Source of the DNA: Nonomuraea candida
GTDB taxonomy: Bacteria > Actinomycetota > Actinomycetes > Streptosporangiales > Streptosporangiaceae
Assembly (NCBI RefSeq): GCF_000725485.1
Contig: NZ_JOAG01000003.1
Coordinates: forward strand, 62,001 to 126,000
Length of the DNA stretch: 64,000 nt
Reading direction: 5' to 3'
The notes beneath the pieces are model-generated. The model ran no database searches. It was not told the DNA's origin and saw only the letters and a program-made list of their open reading frames with translations. A program made the position numbers and the translations under genes. Within the stretch, counting starts at the first letter, position 1. Each line of letters opens with the position of its first letter. This document shows, piece by piece, positions 34,618 to 42,875 of this stretch.

Positions 34618-34703
34618 CCACCCCGGCGTGAAAGGTCACGACGACGTGGCTTCTCGACGGGGCGGGCCGGGTGGGTTTCGCCGGAGCAGTGGCCGGGATC
34701 GGC

Positions 34704-34716
34704 TACCCTCCGGCAC
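34704..34716 (+). promoter_or_regulatory. -10-like TACCCT before a leaderless GTG
   Basis: TACCCT (34704-34709) with a 7-base spacer leads to GTG 34717, with no ribosome-binding site. Confidence 0.45.
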
Positions 34717-35211
34717 GTGCTGAACGATGTGCTGGGCCCCTCCCTGGATGTGCTGTTCTGCGGCATCAATCCCGGTCTCATGTCCGAGGCCACCGGACAC
34801 CACTTCGCCCGCCCCGGCAACCGCTTCTGGCCGGCGCTGCACCTGTCCGGATTCACGCCGCGCCTGCTGGCGCCCGCCGAGCAGCACCTGCTGCCCTCGT
34901 ACGGGCTGGGCATCACCAACATCGTGCCCCGCCCGAGCGCCAAGGCGTCGGAGCTGACCAGGGAGGAACTGGTGGCCGGCGGAGAGGCCCTGGCCGCCAA
35001 GGTGGCCGAGGCCGGTCCGAAGGTCCTGGCCGTCCTGGGCATCTCGGCCTACCGCACCGCCTTCGCCCGCCCCAAGTCCGTCATCGGGCCGCAGCCGGAG
35101 ACGGTGGGCGGCGTCCGGGTGTGGGTGCTGCCGAACCCGAGCGGCCTCAACGCCCACTGGACGGTCACCACGATCGCGGAGGAGATGGCGAGACTCCGCG
35201 CCACGCTCTGA
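34717..35211 (+). CDS. mug: Mismatch-specific G/U-G/T DNA glycosylase (Mug family)
   Basis: The 164-residue protein has both catalytic motifs of the Mug/TDG family: LFCGINPGLMSEATGHHFAR (GINPG with the water-activating Asn) and, near the end, LPNPSGLNAHWT. The middle NRFWPALHLSGF and YGLGITNIVPRPS segments shape the mismatch pocket. It removes uracil or thymine opposite G in base excision repair. The start is GTG 34717, probably on a leaderless mRNA. It is convergent with the CAP-domain gene. Confidence 0.94.
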   Translation: MLNDVLGPSLDVLFCGINPGLMSEATGHHFARPGNRFWPALHLSGFTPRLLAPAEQHLLPSYGLGITNIVPRPSAKASELTREELVAGGEALAAKVAEAGPKVLAVLGISAYRTAFARPKSVIGPQPETVGGVRVWVLPNPSGLNAHWTVTTIAEEMARLRATL

Positions 35212-35320
35212 TCCGCCCGCCCGCAAGGTCCCGGCCGGCACGCAAGCACCGAGCGGTGCAGAAGCACCGGACGGCGCAGAAGTTCGGCGCCGCCTCGGCG
35301 CCTTCTTGGCCGAGGCCGGA

Positions 35321-36163
35321 TCACTTGGCGGCGAAGTCCTGGGTCCAGTAGATCTTGCCCCGGGAGTCCTGCACCGCGCCGACCCCGATGAGGTCGTAGG
35401 CGCAGTTCACGATGTTGGCCCGGTGACCGGGGCTGTTCATCCACCCGCGGACGACCTCGGCGGCGCTGCGCTGGCCCGCGGCGATGTTCTCGGCCCAGGC
35501 GGAGCCGCCCGTGAAGCCGGCCGCCTTGATGCGGTCCATGAAGGAGCGGCCGTCCTGGGAGTCGTGGTCGAAGTAGTTCTTGGCCGCCATGTCGGCCGAG
35601 TGCCCGCGAGCGGCCGCGTACAGCTTGGGATCGTGCTTGAGCGGCCCGCAGCCCGCCTTGGCGCGCTCGGCGTTGGTGAGCGTCACGACCTGGTTCTCCA
35701 CGGCCGTGCCCACGCTGCCGCCGGACGCCGGAGGCGTGCTGGGGGTGCCCGGGGCGGTCGGGCTCGGGACCGGCGTGGGGGCGCCGCTGCCCGGGGTGCA
35801 GGTCAGCCGGACGGCCTTGGACCTGGCGGTGTGGCCGCGGTAGTCGGTGACGGTCGCGTAGTACGTGCCCGGCCGGCAGTCGAGCTTCAGCGTGAGGCGG
35901 CCCTTCCGGGTGGCGCCGCTCTTGACCACCGGGTCGGGGCCCGGGACGGCGCGGTTGATACGGATGCGCATCAGCGCAGAGGTGAAACAGCCGCGTCGGG
36001 CGGCCGCGGTTTCGATCTTCAGCGTGTCGTTGACGTGCGGTTTGGCCACAGCGACCCGACAGCGGGCCGTCTCCGTGGCCGCGGCAGCCTGCGATGCGCT
36101 CAACGGCACGGCGATCGCTGCCAGGCTCACGGATGCGGCGAGTACCCCAAGGGGTCTACGCAT
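35321..36163 (-). CDS. Secreted CAP (SCP/PR-1)-domain protein
   Basis: The 280-residue protein starts with signal peptide RPLGVLAASVSLAAIAVPLS, then ASQAAAA. A domain of about 100 residues with four Cys follows, then a Pro/Ser/Thr linker (APTPVPSPTAPGTPSTPPAS). The CAP domain (about 155-280) carries LTNAERAKAGCGPLKHDPKL, the conserved His in RGHSADMAAKNYFDHDSQDG, GSAWAENIAAG and GWMNSPGHRANIVN. Such proteins are exported and of varied function (calcium or sterol binding, sometimes proteolysis). GGAGGACA precedes the ATG. A 7-bp inverted repeat sits 60-80 bases upstream. Confidence 0.92.
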   Translation of the reverse strand: MRRPLGVLAASVSLAAIAVPLSASQAAAATETARCRVAVAKPHVNDTLKIETAAARRGCFTSALMRIRINRAVPGPDPVVKSGATRKGRLTLKLDCRPGTYYATVTDYRGHTARSKAVRLTCTPGSGAPTPVPSPTAPGTPSTPPASGGSVGTAVENQVVTLTNAERAKAGCGPLKHDPKLYAAARGHSADMAAKNYFDHDSQDGRSFMDRIKAAGFTGGSAWAENIAAGQRSAAEVVRGWMNSPGHRANIVNCAYDLIGVGAVQDSRGKIYWTQDFAAK

Positions 36164-36222
36164 GGGGGTGTCCTCCAGTTGCGGTAGACGCTGGATGGCA
36201 CCGCATTCTGTCGGGGCCGATA

Positions 36223-36243
36223 CCGATTTGTCATCTAAATCGG
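36223..36243. promoter_or_regulatory. Inverted repeat CCGATTT-(7)-AAATCGG upstream of the CAP-domain gene
   Basis: Perfect 7-bp arms are spaced by GTCATCT, centred about 70 bases before the CAP start, in an AT-rich patch. It could be an operator or a leader hairpin. A c-di-AMP (ydaO) riboswitch, common before cell-wall genes in actinobacteria, was considered but its conserved core is not seen. Confidence 0.4.
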
Positions 36244-36549
36244 AATGTTTCCCCCATGCGCAGGTAAACCAAAGTGATCTCTGAGGCGTCTGTGCAGGTC
36301 ACACGATGATCACGACGAACGACCCGAAACCCCGACAGGCCCGACCGATTCACAACCCAACAGCACTGTCAGACCACCCCGAAGATCGGCTCCATCCAGC
36401 CCCGCCACGTGACCAGAATCACGTTTCAACAGCCACGCCACACAAGCGTGATCAAGCAACTGCAGGTCAACGTCATGCCGACCCGACTCGGCTCACCAGG
36501 GAACCACTGACACACCGTCTTTTGCCCTGCCCCTCTGGAACCTTCCCGT
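36244..36549. other. Gene-free stretch between CAP and EEP genes
   Basis: About 300 bases of lower GC content without a credible gene on either strand. It probably holds the CAP promoter at its left end; nothing else is recognisable. Confidence 0.6.
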
Positions 36550-37620
36550 TCAGAATGCGATGCCGGCCGCGACCGGGAGGTGGTCGCTGGGGGTGGCGGG
36601 GAGGGTCCAGGTGGTGACGGGGGTCGCGGTGCGGGTCAGGACGTGGTCGATCCTGGCGACGGGGAAGGACGCGGGCCAGCTGAAGCCGAACCCCTCCTCC
36701 GCCGGGGTCATCCGGGAGGTGAGCGGGGCCAGGCCGCGGTCGTCGAGGGCGCCGTTGAGGTCGCCCAGGAGGATCACCCGGTCCAGCGTCTCCGCCGCGA
36801 GGGCCGCGCCCAGGGCGGCGGCGCTCTCGTCCCGCCGGGCGGTGTCGTAGCCCTCCGGCAGGCGGAGGCGGACCGAGGGCAGGTGGGCGACGTACACGGC
36901 CACGTCGCCGTACGGGGTGCGCGCGGTGGACCGCATCCCCCGGTTCCAGTCCGCGTCGACCCCCGCGGGCCTGATGTGCACCGGCCGGGAGTCCACGAGG
37001 GGGTGGCGCGACCAGAGCCCGACGCTGCCCACGACCGCGTGGTGGGGGTGACCGGCCCCGAGCACGGCCCGGTAGACGGGCAGGGCCTCGGGCGTCAGCT
37101 CCTCCAGCGCGACGAGATCCGCCCCGGCCGCGGCAAGGGCGCGCGCGGTCCCCTCGGGGTCGGGGTTCGCGTCGTCGACGTTGTGCTGCAGCACGGTCAG
37201 GTCGTACGCCGCCTCCCCTTCGGCGGGCAGCAGCCGCCCGCCGAAGAGAACGCCCCAGGCCACGACGGGCCCCACCAGGGACACCAGCGCCGGGACCGAA
37301 CGCCGCAGCAGGGCCACGACCATCAGCACGGGCACGGCCAGGCCGGCCCAGGGCAGGAAGGTCTCCAGCAGGCTGCCGAGATTGCCCACGGCGTTCGGCA
37401 CGACCCCGGGAAAGACCAGCAGCACCGCCACCACCACGGCGCCCACCGCCGGCCCCCTCCCCCGACGCCAGACCGCCACCCCGCCCCACCTCCGACGCCA
37501 GACCGCCGCCCCATCCCTCCCCCGACGCCAGTCCGCCGCGCCGCCCCTCCCCCGACGCCATAAGCGGACGCGACCGGCACGCCCGTCCTCGGGACGCAGC
37601 TCTCGATCCGCAACGCTCAT
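36550..37620 (-). CDS. Membrane-anchored endonuclease/exonuclease/phosphatase (EEP) family protein
   Basis: The 356-residue protein has a basic N-terminus of about 55 residues made of 10-residue repeats with WRRGRG, then three membrane segments (about 57-135: VGAVVVAVLLVFPGVVPNAV; FLPWAGLAVPVLMVVALL; LVGPVVAWGVLFGG). An extracytoplasmic EEP domain follows: LTVLQHNVDDANPDP, LVALEELTP, HLPSVRLRLPEG, VILLGDLNGALDDRG and the end TPSDHLPVAAGIAF. The N, E, D-x-N and SDH residues form the Mg2+ catalytic site. Relatives hydrolyse phosphodiesters outside the cell; the substrate is not known. Confidence 0.9.
   Translation of the reverse strand: MSVADRELRPEDGRAGRVRLWRRGRGGAADWRRGRDGAAVWRRRWGGVAVWRRGRGPAVGAVVVAVLLVFPGVVPNAVGNLGSLLETFLPWAGLAVPVLMVVALLRRSVPALVSLVGPVVAWGVLFGGRLLPAEGEAAYDLTVLQHNVDDANPDPEGTARALAAAGADLVALEELTPEALPVYRAVLGAGHPHHAVVGSVGLWSRHPLVDSRPVHIRPAGVDADWNRGMRSTARTPYGDVAVYVAHLPSVRLRLPEGYDTARRDESAAALGAALAAETLDRVILLGDLNGALDDRGLAPLTSRMTPAEEGFGFSWPASFPVARIDHVLTRTATPVTTWTLPATPSDHLPVAAGIAF
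37463..37560 (-). repeat. Four in-frame 30-bp repeats at the EEP gene's 5' end
   Basis: The octamer CGACGCCA recurs at exact 30-bp intervals (37463, 37493, 37523, 37553). Translation gives a 10-residue repeat with the core WRRGRG just before the first membrane segment, adding positive charge to the cytoplasmic tail. Confidence 0.85.
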
Positions 37621-37657
37621 ACGCCGACCGTACGTTGACGCGCTCCGTCCGCGCGCG

Positions 37658-38023
37658 CTACCGCGCGTCTCCTTCGAGGAGGTCGCGCCACAGGGCCGTC
37701 ACCAGGGCGGTGCGCAGCCACGGGCTCTCGGTGACCCGCTCGCCCTGAGCGGTCCGCTCCGTACGGCGGATGTGCGCCCGCCCACCGGCGGCGCACAACT
37801 CGTAGATGGTCGGCGTGCACTCACAAGTGTGATCCCGGACCCGGACACTGCTGCTCCGCCCCACCGACTTGTACCAGTCGATCCTCCTGTGCCCCTCCCG
37901 CGGACTCTTCGGGTGCGGGAAGAAGTTGTCGGTGCAGGGGACGGGTCCGCGGCTCTCGTCCTCCTGCCGGGGGCGGTCGTTGTCGTCCGCTTCGCCGGGG
38001 GTGGTGCCCTTCCGGTTCGTCAC
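37658..38023 (-). CDS. Unknown 121-residue protein divergent from the tandem-HTH GntR regulator
   Basis: The GTG start at 38023 is preceded by AAGGAGAT. No signal peptide or membrane segment is present. The first 35 residues are charged and polar (TTPGEADDNDRPRQEDESRG). The middle has RRIDWYKSVGRSSSVRVRDH and a CECTP/ELC Cys cluster that could bind a metal. The C-terminal helix is SPWLRTALVTALWRDLLEGD. I do not recognise the family. It shares its upstream region with the GntR gene on the other strand and is its most likely regulatory target. Confidence 0.7.
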   Translation of the reverse strand: MTNRKGTTPGEADDNDRPRQEDESRGPVPCTDNFFPHPKSPREGHRRIDWYKSVGRSSSVRVRDHTCECTPTIYELCAAGGRAHIRRTERTAQGERVTESPWLRTALVTALWRDLLEGDAR

Positions 38024-38101
38024 GTGATCTCCTTCCGTCTCGCGCCACGGGCGCGCAGGTGAGAGGCGTCCTGATGGCGAAGATACAGGAAGACGTCATA
38101 T

Positions 38102-38181
38102 CTAGTCCAGGGGTTGCTATAGCTGGTCTAGAGGAATTGCGTGCTGGTCGAGTGGGACGTAGTGTATCGATAGGGGACCAG
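38102..38181. promoter_or_regulatory. Array of CTGGTC/GACCAG motifs in the shared upstream region of the GntR gene
   Basis: CTAGTCCAG (38102-38110) and CTGGTCTAG (38123-38131) form an inverted repeat with one mismatch. CTGGTCGAG (38144-38152) and GACCAG (38176-38181) are further copies. GGTCTAGA-type half-sites are typical of GntR/HutC regulators (compare ACTGGTCTAGACCAGT of DasR), so the adjacent GntR protein is the probable ligand. Confidence 0.6.
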
Positions 38182-38195
38182 ATAGCACATCTATC

Positions 38196-38684
38196 ATGCT
38201 CCACGTGCTCAATCGCGAGGACCCCGTGCCGCTCTACCAGCAGGCCGCAGCCGAGATCAGGCGTCGCATCGAGAGCGGTCTGATCAAGCCCGGGCACGCC
38301 GTGCCCAGCGAGCAGGAGATCGAGTACGAGTTCGAGGTCTCCCGCATCACCGCCGCCAAGGCGCTCCGCCTCCTGCGGGAAGAGGGCCTGGTCTATCTGG
38401 TGCAGGGCCGGGGCACCTTCGTCGGCCCGGAGGACGTGCCGCGCGTGTCCAAGACCGACAGCCCGTACGAACGGATCGCCGCCGAGATCGTGGAGCGGAT
38501 CAAGGCCGGCGAGCTGCGGCCGCGCTTCCCGATCCCGAGCGAGCGGACCCTGCGGCAGCAGTACGGCGTCGCCAAGGGCACCGTCCGCCGCGCGGTCGCG
38601 CTGCTGCGCGAGCAGGGCTGGGTGTTCACGGTCGAGAAGCGCGGCAGCTACGTGGCCCAGCCGGAGAACTGGCCGGAGACCTGA
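38196..38684 (+). CDS. GntR-like regulator with two tandem winged-helix domains and no effector domain
   Basis: The 162-residue protein has two GntR winged helices: about residues 5-75 (DPVPLYQQAAAEIRRRIESG, AVPSEQEIEYEFEVSRITAA, and YLVQGRGTFVG) and about 87-157 (SPYERIAAEIVERIKAGELR, PIPSERTLRQQYGVAKGTVR, and RGSYVAQP). Normal GntR proteins have one such domain plus a ligand domain; here the ligand domain is missing. The start may be ATG 38196 or GTG 38205. TATCAT (38192-38197) seven bases before the GTG would fit a leaderless message. Four CTGGTC-type motifs lie upstream. The 3' end overlaps the convergent AraC gene by 59 bases. Confidence 0.88.
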   Translation: MLHVLNREDPVPLYQQAAAEIRRRIESGLIKPGHAVPSEQEIEYEFEVSRITAAKALRLLREEGLVYLVQGRGTFVGPEDVPRVSKTDSPYERIAAEIVERIKAGELRPRFPIPSERTLRQQYGVAKGTVRRAVALLREQGWVFTVEKRGSYVAQPENWPET

Positions 38685-39528
38685 GGGCGGCGTCGCGGTC
38701 GGGCCAGGCGAGGTCGTCGACCGCCAGGAAGCGTTCCCCGGCCACGGCCGCCGGGGTCACCCCGGTGAACGCCATGACGTCGCGGTGCAGGTGGGACTGG
38801 TCGGCGTACCCGGCGTCGGCCGCGACCCCGGCCGCGCTCTCCCCCGCCACCAGCCGATGGGCGGCGTGGTCGAAGCGGACCAGCCGCACGGCGTGCTTGG
38901 GACGCAGGCCGAGCTGCGCGCGGAACCGGGACCACAGGCGCTTGCGGCTCCACCCGAGCTCCGCCGCCAGCCGCTCGACCCGCACCGCGCCCCGGCCGCC
39001 GACGATGCGCTCCCAGGCCCAGGCCACCTCCGGGTCCACCGGCGATCGCTCCGCCTCGCGGCAGCGGCGGGCGAGCAGGGAGTCCGTCAGCGCGAAGCGC
39101 TCCTGCCAGGACGTGACCTCGCCCAGCCGCTCCCGGATCCGCGCCGCCTCCCGGCCCCACACGTCGTCCAGGCCCGCCACGGCGCCGTCCAGCTCGGCGG
39201 GAGAGACGCCCAGCACCGCGCGGGCGATCACCGGGGACAGCCGGACCTGGAGGCACTCGACGTTCTCGCCGCGCGCCCAGACGGCGCCGCCGGCCCCGAC
39301 CCCGGGCCCGGCCACGGCGCTTCCCCCCTGCTGCCGCCCGGCCGCGTGATCCAGCACGTACGAGCCGGCGCCGACGTCGAGGAACAGCGTCACAGCGGGA
39401 TGCGGCACCATGCGCAGCGCGTCCAGGTCGCGGACGTGAAAGCCCGCCATGCCGACCCCGGCCACCCGGCCGGGCCGCTCCGGCCGCACGACCCCCCACA
39501 CAGCCGCACCATGCACGAACGTCCGCAC
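38626..39528 (-). CDS. AraC-family transcriptional regulator
   Basis: The 300-residue protein has an N-terminal half with a cupin-like effector region (VRDLDALRMVPHPAVTLFLD, GENVECLQVRLSPVIARAVL) and a C-terminal AraC DNA-binding domain: VERLAAELGWSRKRLWSRFR, LGLRPKHAVRLVRFDHAAHR, then AGYADQSHLHRDVMAFTGVT. The start is GTG 39528. It is divergent from the alpha/beta hydrolase gene (78 bases apart), which it probably controls. Its end overlaps the GntR gene on the other strand; a stop nearer the domain end is not available, so the overlap is likely real. Confidence 0.9.
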   Translation of the reverse strand: MRTFVHGAAVWGVVRPERPGRVAGVGMAGFHVRDLDALRMVPHPAVTLFLDVGAGSYVLDHAAGRQQGGSAVAGPGVGAGGAVWARGENVECLQVRLSPVIARAVLGVSPAELDGAVAGLDDVWGREAARIRERLGEVTSWQERFALTDSLLARRCREAERSPVDPEVAWAWERIVGGRGAVRVERLAAELGWSRKRLWSRFRAQLGLRPKHAVRLVRFDHAAHRLVAGESAAGVAADAGYADQSHLHRDVMAFTGVTPAAVAGERFLAVDDLAWPDRDAALRSPASSPAGPRSCRASRP

Positions 39529-39606
39529 GCCCTCATGCTAGGCGAGCCGCCCGGAAGGGAACATTTGTCCAATCCTCCGGCGGGCGCCGTGGGCGACATT
39601 GGCCTC

Positions 39607-40443
39607 ATGACCACTTTCGACGACCGGCAGCGCCTGAAGGCCGAGGACACCATCCTCGCCCTGGACGACGGCGACATCCACGTGCGCCAGGACGGTCCCC
39701 GCGACGCCCCCGCGCTCCTGCTCATCCACGGCTCGGCGGCCTCTGCCCGCTCCTGGGACCTGCTGGTCCCGCTGCTGACCGGAGCCCATCGCGTCATCAG
39801 GATCGACCTGCTCGGCCACGGCCGGTCCGCCAAGCCGGACGACCGCGGCTACGCCACCCCCGACCAGGCCCGCCGGGCCGGCGCCGCCCTGGACCTGCTC
39901 GGCGTCCGGCGCGCCGTCGTCGCCGGCCACTCCAGCGGCGGCGTGGTCGCCACCGCCCTGGCCGAGGAGCGCCCGGACCTGGTGGCCGCGCTCGCGCTGA
40001 TCAACACCGGCCCGAGCCTGGACGCCTTCATCGCGCCGCCGTCCGCCGGCATCGACCCCGCCCACTGGCCCCCGACGGACGAGCAGCTCCGCGCGTTCGC
40101 GAGCACCGGGTTCAGCCGCCCGGGCTTCGAGATCCCGGGCGAGCTGCTGGACGAGGTGCGCGTCATGACGTTCCACACCCTGACCGCCACGATGCGGGGC
40201 ACCACCGACTATCTGGGGCAGCGGGCGCTCCCGGAACGGCTGGCGGGGCTCGGCAGGCCGCTCCTGGTGATCTTCGGGGCGGACGATCGCCGCTGGCGCT
40301 CGTCCGCCGCCGCCGGCTATCGCGCGGTGCCGGGCGCGCGGGTCGAGCTGCTCCCGGGGGTCGGGCACACGCCGATCCTGGAGGACCCGGCGCGCACCGC
40401 CGCCCTCCTCCTCCCCTTCACCACGGCCCACACGGCGGCCTGA
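39607..40443 (+). CDS. Alpha/beta-fold hydrolase
   Basis: The 278-residue protein has the oxyanion-hole motif LLIHGSAASARSW near residue 40, LLGHGRSAKPDDRGYATPDQ, the nucleophile elbow VVAGHSSGGVVATALAEERP (GHSSG, Ser about residue 104), a cap region, the acid in VIFGADDRRWRSS and the His in LLPGVGHTPILEDP. All three catalytic residues are present, so it is an active serine hydrolase (esterase, lactonase or C-C hydrolase type); the substrate is unknown. It is divergent from an AraC regulator. Integrase relics begin 10 bases behind it. Confidence 0.92.
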   Translation: MTTFDDRQRLKAEDTILALDDGDIHVRQDGPRDAPALLLIHGSAASARSWDLLVPLLTGAHRVIRIDLLGHGRSAKPDDRGYATPDQARRAGAALDLLGVRRAVVAGHSSGGVVATALAEERPDLVAALALINTGPSLDAFIAPPSAGIDPAHWPPTDEQLRAFASTGFSRPGFEIPGELLDEVRVMTFHTLTATMRGTTDYLGQRALPERLAGLGRPLLVIFGADDRRWRSSAAAGYRAVPGARVELLPGVGHTPILEDPARTAALLLPFTTAHTAA

Positions 40444-40452
40444 CGGCCCCGG

Positions 40453-41165
40453 CCTACTCCTTGGTGAGCCGGGCCACGAACACCCACGCATCCGTCGCCC
40501 GGCCCTCCAGGAGCGGAGCTAGGAGGTCGAGCACGTGGCGGGGGAACAGGCACCTCCCGCCGCGAGCTCGACGTCGTCGGGTACTCCTTCCCATTCCCGT
40601 GCTGAGTCAGCGACCCTCGGATCAGGATCCGCCCGCGCAGCCAGTCGACCGGGTTGCCCGTCTCGTCCTTCCGGTCACCACTGGCCACCGCGGCAGCCTC
40701 GCCCCAGCGCAGGCCCGTGTAGCACGTCAGCTCGACCGTCGCCGCGTGCCCGGCCGGGAGCCGCCACACGATCTCATTGACCTGGTCGCGCGTGAGAGCG
40801 GCGGATCACGTGCCGGTCCACCTTCTGCTGCTCCGTCGTCCCGGACCCCACGTCTGCACGTCGATGCGGCCGATCTCGCCGAGCGGCCACTCCCCCAGTA
40901 CGGCAGGAGCCGTAGCTGAGCGTCGTCACCGCGCCGGGTCTCCTCCTCCCCGCGCCCGGGCCGGCCACCACCGCTTATACCACGCGCCCACCGTGATCCG
41001 GCCGGACCGGGGATCGATGCGGCGGCCCTTGGCGATGTCGGCCTCTTGCTGGATCGCCCATTTCTGCACGATCGACTTGAGCTTGTTCGTGTGCGTGATG
41101 CGCTTCCCGGAGGGCAGATGCACGCTGGCCTGCCACCGCCCGGACGGTAACTTGCGGTAGGACGC
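40453..41165 (-). pseudogene. Tyrosine integrase relic (frameshifted, C-terminal catalytic part lost)
   Basis: Reading down the minus strand from 41165 and switching frames, the order of a phage/ICE integrase appears. First an N-terminal arm domain (YRKLPSGRWQASVHLPSGKR; ADIAKGRRIDPRSGRITVGA then WYKRWW). Then core-binding residues (PYW...EWPLGEIGRIDVQTWGP). Then the first catalytic Arg region (LTRDQVNEIVWRLPAG; VELTCYTGLRWGEAAAVA). Then a last piece, RHVLDLLAPLLEGRATDAWV, ending at TAG 40453-40455. The part carrying HxxR and the Tyr nucleophile is absent. At least two frameshifts break it, so it is inactive. Confidence 0.8.
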
Positions 41166-41171
41166 CGTCAG

Positions 41172-41475
41172 TCCCCCGGGCGAGGACCCGGAGCAGCGTG
41201 GCCTCCAGCTCGGCGGCCATGTTCATCGTGATGAGGTCCTCAGGAACGAAGATGGTGAGCCCGGCAGCGCTCCAGGTGAACGAGGGCTCGCCGCTCGCTG
41301 TCTCATCGGATGCGTGACCCACGTCGGCAGCCACATATCCGCGAGGAACCGCGTCGGCCGCCCAGCCGAGGGCGTCTATGTGGGTGTCGTGCGTGGCCGA
41401 GCGGCGCGTGCCATCAGGCATGCGGACGGTCGCCTGCCAGCGGCCGGTACGGGTTTGCGGATGGATCCCACAGTG
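41172..41475 (-). pseudogene. Second integrase N-terminal relic
   Basis: A minus-strand frame contains TRTGRWQATVRMPDGTRRSA then THDTHIDALGWAADAV, again the arm-type DNA-binding start of an actinobacterial integrase (GRWQA.VR.PDG...). It then runs into sequence I cannot assign (FTWSAAGLTIFVPEDLITMN, ELEATLLRVLARG). The core and catalytic domains are missing. Two N-termini in a row mean remains of two different integrases. Confidence 0.55.
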
Positions 41476-41749
41476 GAGCTGCCTGCCTCCAAGGCGCTCA
41501 CCACGCGCGACGGCCGCGCCGTCCTTCTCACGGGGATGTACGAGAGCCTGTACGCGCCCACCGCGCCACCTACCCGGCCGATGGCCGATACGAGGTGCGC
41601 GGCACTCCCGGCCAACGCGTGTCCTGGCTCGTCAAGGTGATCAAAAGGGCGTGCCGTCGCTCATGGTGGAACCCTGCCGTGACGAGATCAACGTGTACGG
41701 GAACGGTCCGTACCGCTACTACGACATGAAGGAGCACCAGCATGGATGA
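41461..41749 (+). pseudogene. Broken small plus-strand gene
   Basis: Coding-like peptide pieces follow each other in three frames: MDPTVELPASKALTTRDGRA with VLLTGMYESLYAP from 41461, then YPADGRYEVRGTPGQRVSWL, then VEPCRDEINVYGNGPYRYYD ending at TGA 41747-41749. That stop overlaps the ATG (41742) of the next small gene, as in an operon. I read it as one gene with two frameshifts, or fused remnants. No family recognised. Confidence 0.4.
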
Positions 41750-41921
41750 GCACGGTGTCCAGGTCCCATTCGCACTCCTGATCGCCGCCGTCGAAGAGCA
41801 GCGCGACACCGCACTCACCCAGGCCGCCCAGATGCGGGCTCTGGCACGCCACCTGCAAGCCGAGAACGAGCGGCTCACCGCCGAGTTGGAGAAGCTCCGC
41901 GCCGACACCAGCGTCAGCTGA
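41742..41921 (+). CDS. Small coiled-coil protein (59 residues)
   Basis: ATG 41742 is preceded by GAAGGAGCACCAGC. The protein is helical throughout with a leucine-zipper-like C-terminal part (LARHLQAENERLTAELEKLR). Similar short coiled-coil ORFs are frequent in actinomycete integrative elements. Its start overlaps the end of the broken gene before it by 8 bases, and its end overlaps the convergent DUF4352 gene by 8 bases. Function unknown. Confidence 0.55.
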   Translation: MDEHGVQVPFALLIAAVEEQRDTALTQAAQMRALARHLQAENERLTAELEKLRADTSVS

Positions 41922-42660
41922 GCGTCCATTCCCCCTTCTGATCAGCGAACCCGCTGTTCAACCCAAACTGCAGCTTCGCCAGTTTCGCCGACTCGGGCAC
42001 CTCGAACACGAGCACTCCCTTACGAGAGTCGCCCTTATTGATCGTCGCGCCACCCGCGAACGGCTGCCCCTCCTGCACAGTGTGGTATGTCGTCCGGAAC
42101 TGCTGACCCTCACCATCGATCAGCAACGCCCCATTCGTCGGGGAATCGTCGTACACCGCGTCACCGACGTTGGCCAGCGTCACCTCGACCGCGACGAGCC
42201 GGTTACCGGTCTTCGGCTTCGAGAACTGATCACCCGTCGCCGGATCGATCACCCGCGCGACGGTCACCTGCATCTTCAGTCCCGGGTCCATCCCCTCCAA
42301 GGTGATCGCCCCGCCGACCGTGGCAGCCGACGGCTGCTCCTGCTTCGGCTGCTCCTGCACCTTCGTCGGCGCGCTCGACGGTAAGACCCGATCCCGTTGC
42401 GCGTCGGCCTCGGTCACGATCGTTTCCCGCCCCGGGTTGGCCACGACCAGCACCACGGCGGCGCACCCGCCGAGCAGCAGGAGCGGGATGCCGATCGCGA
42501 GAGCGAGGATCAGGCCGGTGTTGCTGCGCTTCGGCGGCGGCGGGGTGGGCGGCTGGTACCCGTACCCGGGATGCGGGCCGCTGCTGTGGCCGTGGCCGTA
42601 GGGCTGGGGTGGGGGCTGCTGGCCGTACGGCTCGTGCGGCTGCTGGGGCGGGTAACCCAT
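41914..42660 (-). CDS. DUF4352-domain membrane-anchored protein
   Basis: The 248-residue protein has a Pro/Gln/Tyr/Gly-rich cytoplasmic N-terminus (PPQQPHEPYGQQPPPQPYGH), one membrane segment (LILALAIGIPLLLLGGCAAV, about 50-70) and an exported immunoglobulin-like DUF4352 domain (about 115-245: NRLVAVEVTLANVGDAVYDD, GALLIDGEGQQFRTTYHTVQ, and GDSRKGVLVFEVPESAKLAK). Such proteins are surface or lipoprotein-like with unknown ligand. ATG 42660 begins the MGYPPQQ.. tail common to the family. It lies inside the integrase-flanked island. Confidence 0.88.
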   Translation of the reverse strand: MGYPPQQPHEPYGQQPPPQPYGHGHSSGPHPGYGYQPPTPPPPKRSNTGLILALAIGIPLLLLGGCAAVVLVVANPGRETIVTEADAQRDRVLPSSAPTKVQEQPKQEQPSAATVGGAITLEGMDPGLKMQVTVARVIDPATGDQFSKPKTGNRLVAVEVTLANVGDAVYDDSPTNGALLIDGEGQQFRTTYHTVQEGQPFAGGATINKGDSRKGVLVFEVPESAKLAKLQFGLNSGFADQKGEWTLS

Positions 42661-42875
42661 GGTGCGACTCCAGGTAAGGGACGAGGGCCCTGATGGGACG
42701 TTCCAAACATGCGCCTGGTTGACAAAGATCGCGTGTCCGGATCCGAACACCCAAGACGAGGAGCACATACTCGCCGAGCTGTATGGGCCCGGCCGACGCC
42801 GACGGCGTCCTGCCGCGCGGGGATCGGACGTACACAGTGCGAGAAGAGCCAGTCTGAGCGGTCGCGACGGCGGTG

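Noticed and set aside
36164..36260. Possible ydaO (c-di-AMP) riboswitch before the CAP-domain gene
   Set aside because: Cell-wall genes of actinobacteria often have it, but the conserved GGGGAACC-type core and closing helices are not found; only a simple inverted repeat is.
36306..36617. Plus-strand frame in the CAP-EEP gap
   Set aside because: No ribosome-binding site, no recognisable protein features, and it runs into the antisense of the EEP gene.
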